64,000 bases of DNA, from NCBI RefSeq assembly GCF_030913705.1, contig NZ_CP133190.1, positions 1,054,001 to 1,118,000 on the forward strand. Reading direction: 5' to 3'. Made by a program: the position numbers and the translations under genes. Within the stretch, counting starts at the first letter, position 1, and the number at the start of each line of letters is the position of its first letter. This DNA comes from Anaerocolumna sp. MB42-C2. Lineage in GTDB: Bacteria; Bacillota; Clostridia; Lachnospirales; Lachnospiraceae. Positions 63,858 to 64,000 of this stretch are shown here, one piece after another. The notes under the pieces were generated by a model. It ran no database searches and had not been told where the DNA came from. It saw only the letters and a list, made by a program, of their open reading frames with translations.

Positions 63858-64000
63858 TATTATTTGTTCATTGCTTTTCTAAAATCAGTTACTTTTTGTG
63901 GCTGTTCTGTGATATCTTCCTCGTCCGGCTCCGTGACCTCTTCAGATGGTTTTGCCTTATCAATCGGCAGGCTCATCTGTCCACGTATCGTATTGCGGTT
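63858..64000 (-). CDS. Partial phage gene, C-terminal end only
   Basis: 47 codons of a leftward gene enter from the right edge: GQMSLPIDKAKPSEEVTEPD, an acidic linker, then VTDFRKAMNK and a stop. This looks like a disordered tail; the family cannot be told. It ends 13 bases before the DUF2303-like gene, so the two are in one operon. Confidence 0.6.

Overview
The window reads as a chromosomal segment of an AT-rich, anaerobic, spore-forming Firmicute, most likely a clostridium of the Lachnospiraceae type. This rests on a Clostridium pasteurianum-style nitrogenase cluster (NifI1/NifI2 between nifH and nifD, a fused nifN-nifB, a split nifV, a thioredoxin-like 2Fe-2S ferredoxin, an insert-bearing NifD), a spore cortex hydrolase remnant, an Ohr-type peroxide regulator and strong AGGAGG ribosome sites. 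No rRNA, tRNA or CRISPR array was recognised.

Region 1 (1-17.7 kb) is a nitrogen-fixation block transcribed leftwards. An ammonium channel fused to a PII domain is followed by an 850-base regulatory gap, then nifH, nifI1, nifI2, nifD, nifK, nifE, nifN-B, ferredoxin, nifV-omega, nifV-alpha and an AnfO-like gene. After these come genes not usual in nif operons: a protein of FYESG repeats with a four-cysteine tail, an unknown 147-residue protein, a chaperonin paralogue lacking two ATPase aspartates, and the start of a PqqD-like peptide-binding protein cut by the window edge. The gaps hold direct repeats, a terminator-like attenuator and a candidate small RNA encoded opposite to the nif genes.

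Region 2 (17.9-30.5 kb) is mixed chromosomal and accessory DNA: a glutathione peroxidase with a divergent OhrR regulator and operator, a YgaP-like membrane protein, an ABC exporter, an SOS-controlled dinB with a small companion gene, truncated genes (ANT(6)-type adenylyltransferase, LysM-GH18 cortex hydrolase, peptidoglycan-binding fragment), a GNAT acetyltransferase, a MazG-like protein and secreted proteins.

Region 3 (about 30.6 kb to the right edge) is a leftward-transcribed prophage with a contractile tail. Reading right to left it has early genes (DUF2303-like), a broken DUF2971 gene, a LexA box shared by a second copy of the dinB companion and a RinA-like late activator, a secreted BIG2 protein, a three-gene ATPase/STAS-like/membrane module, a frameshifted Dam methylase, a catalytic-domain-only recombinase, lambda-type packaging and head genes (Nu1-like, GpA, portal, ClpP-type protease, gpD-like decoration, gpE-like capsid), P2-type sheath, tube, tape measure and baseplate genes, tail fibres with collagen repeats, and a lysis cassette (XhlA, holin, amidase). 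The tail chaperone carries a probable programmed -1 frameshift. The integration integrase is not in view, so the right prophage end lies outside the window. Two frameshifted genes and one terminase remnant suggest that the prophage may be partly decayed.
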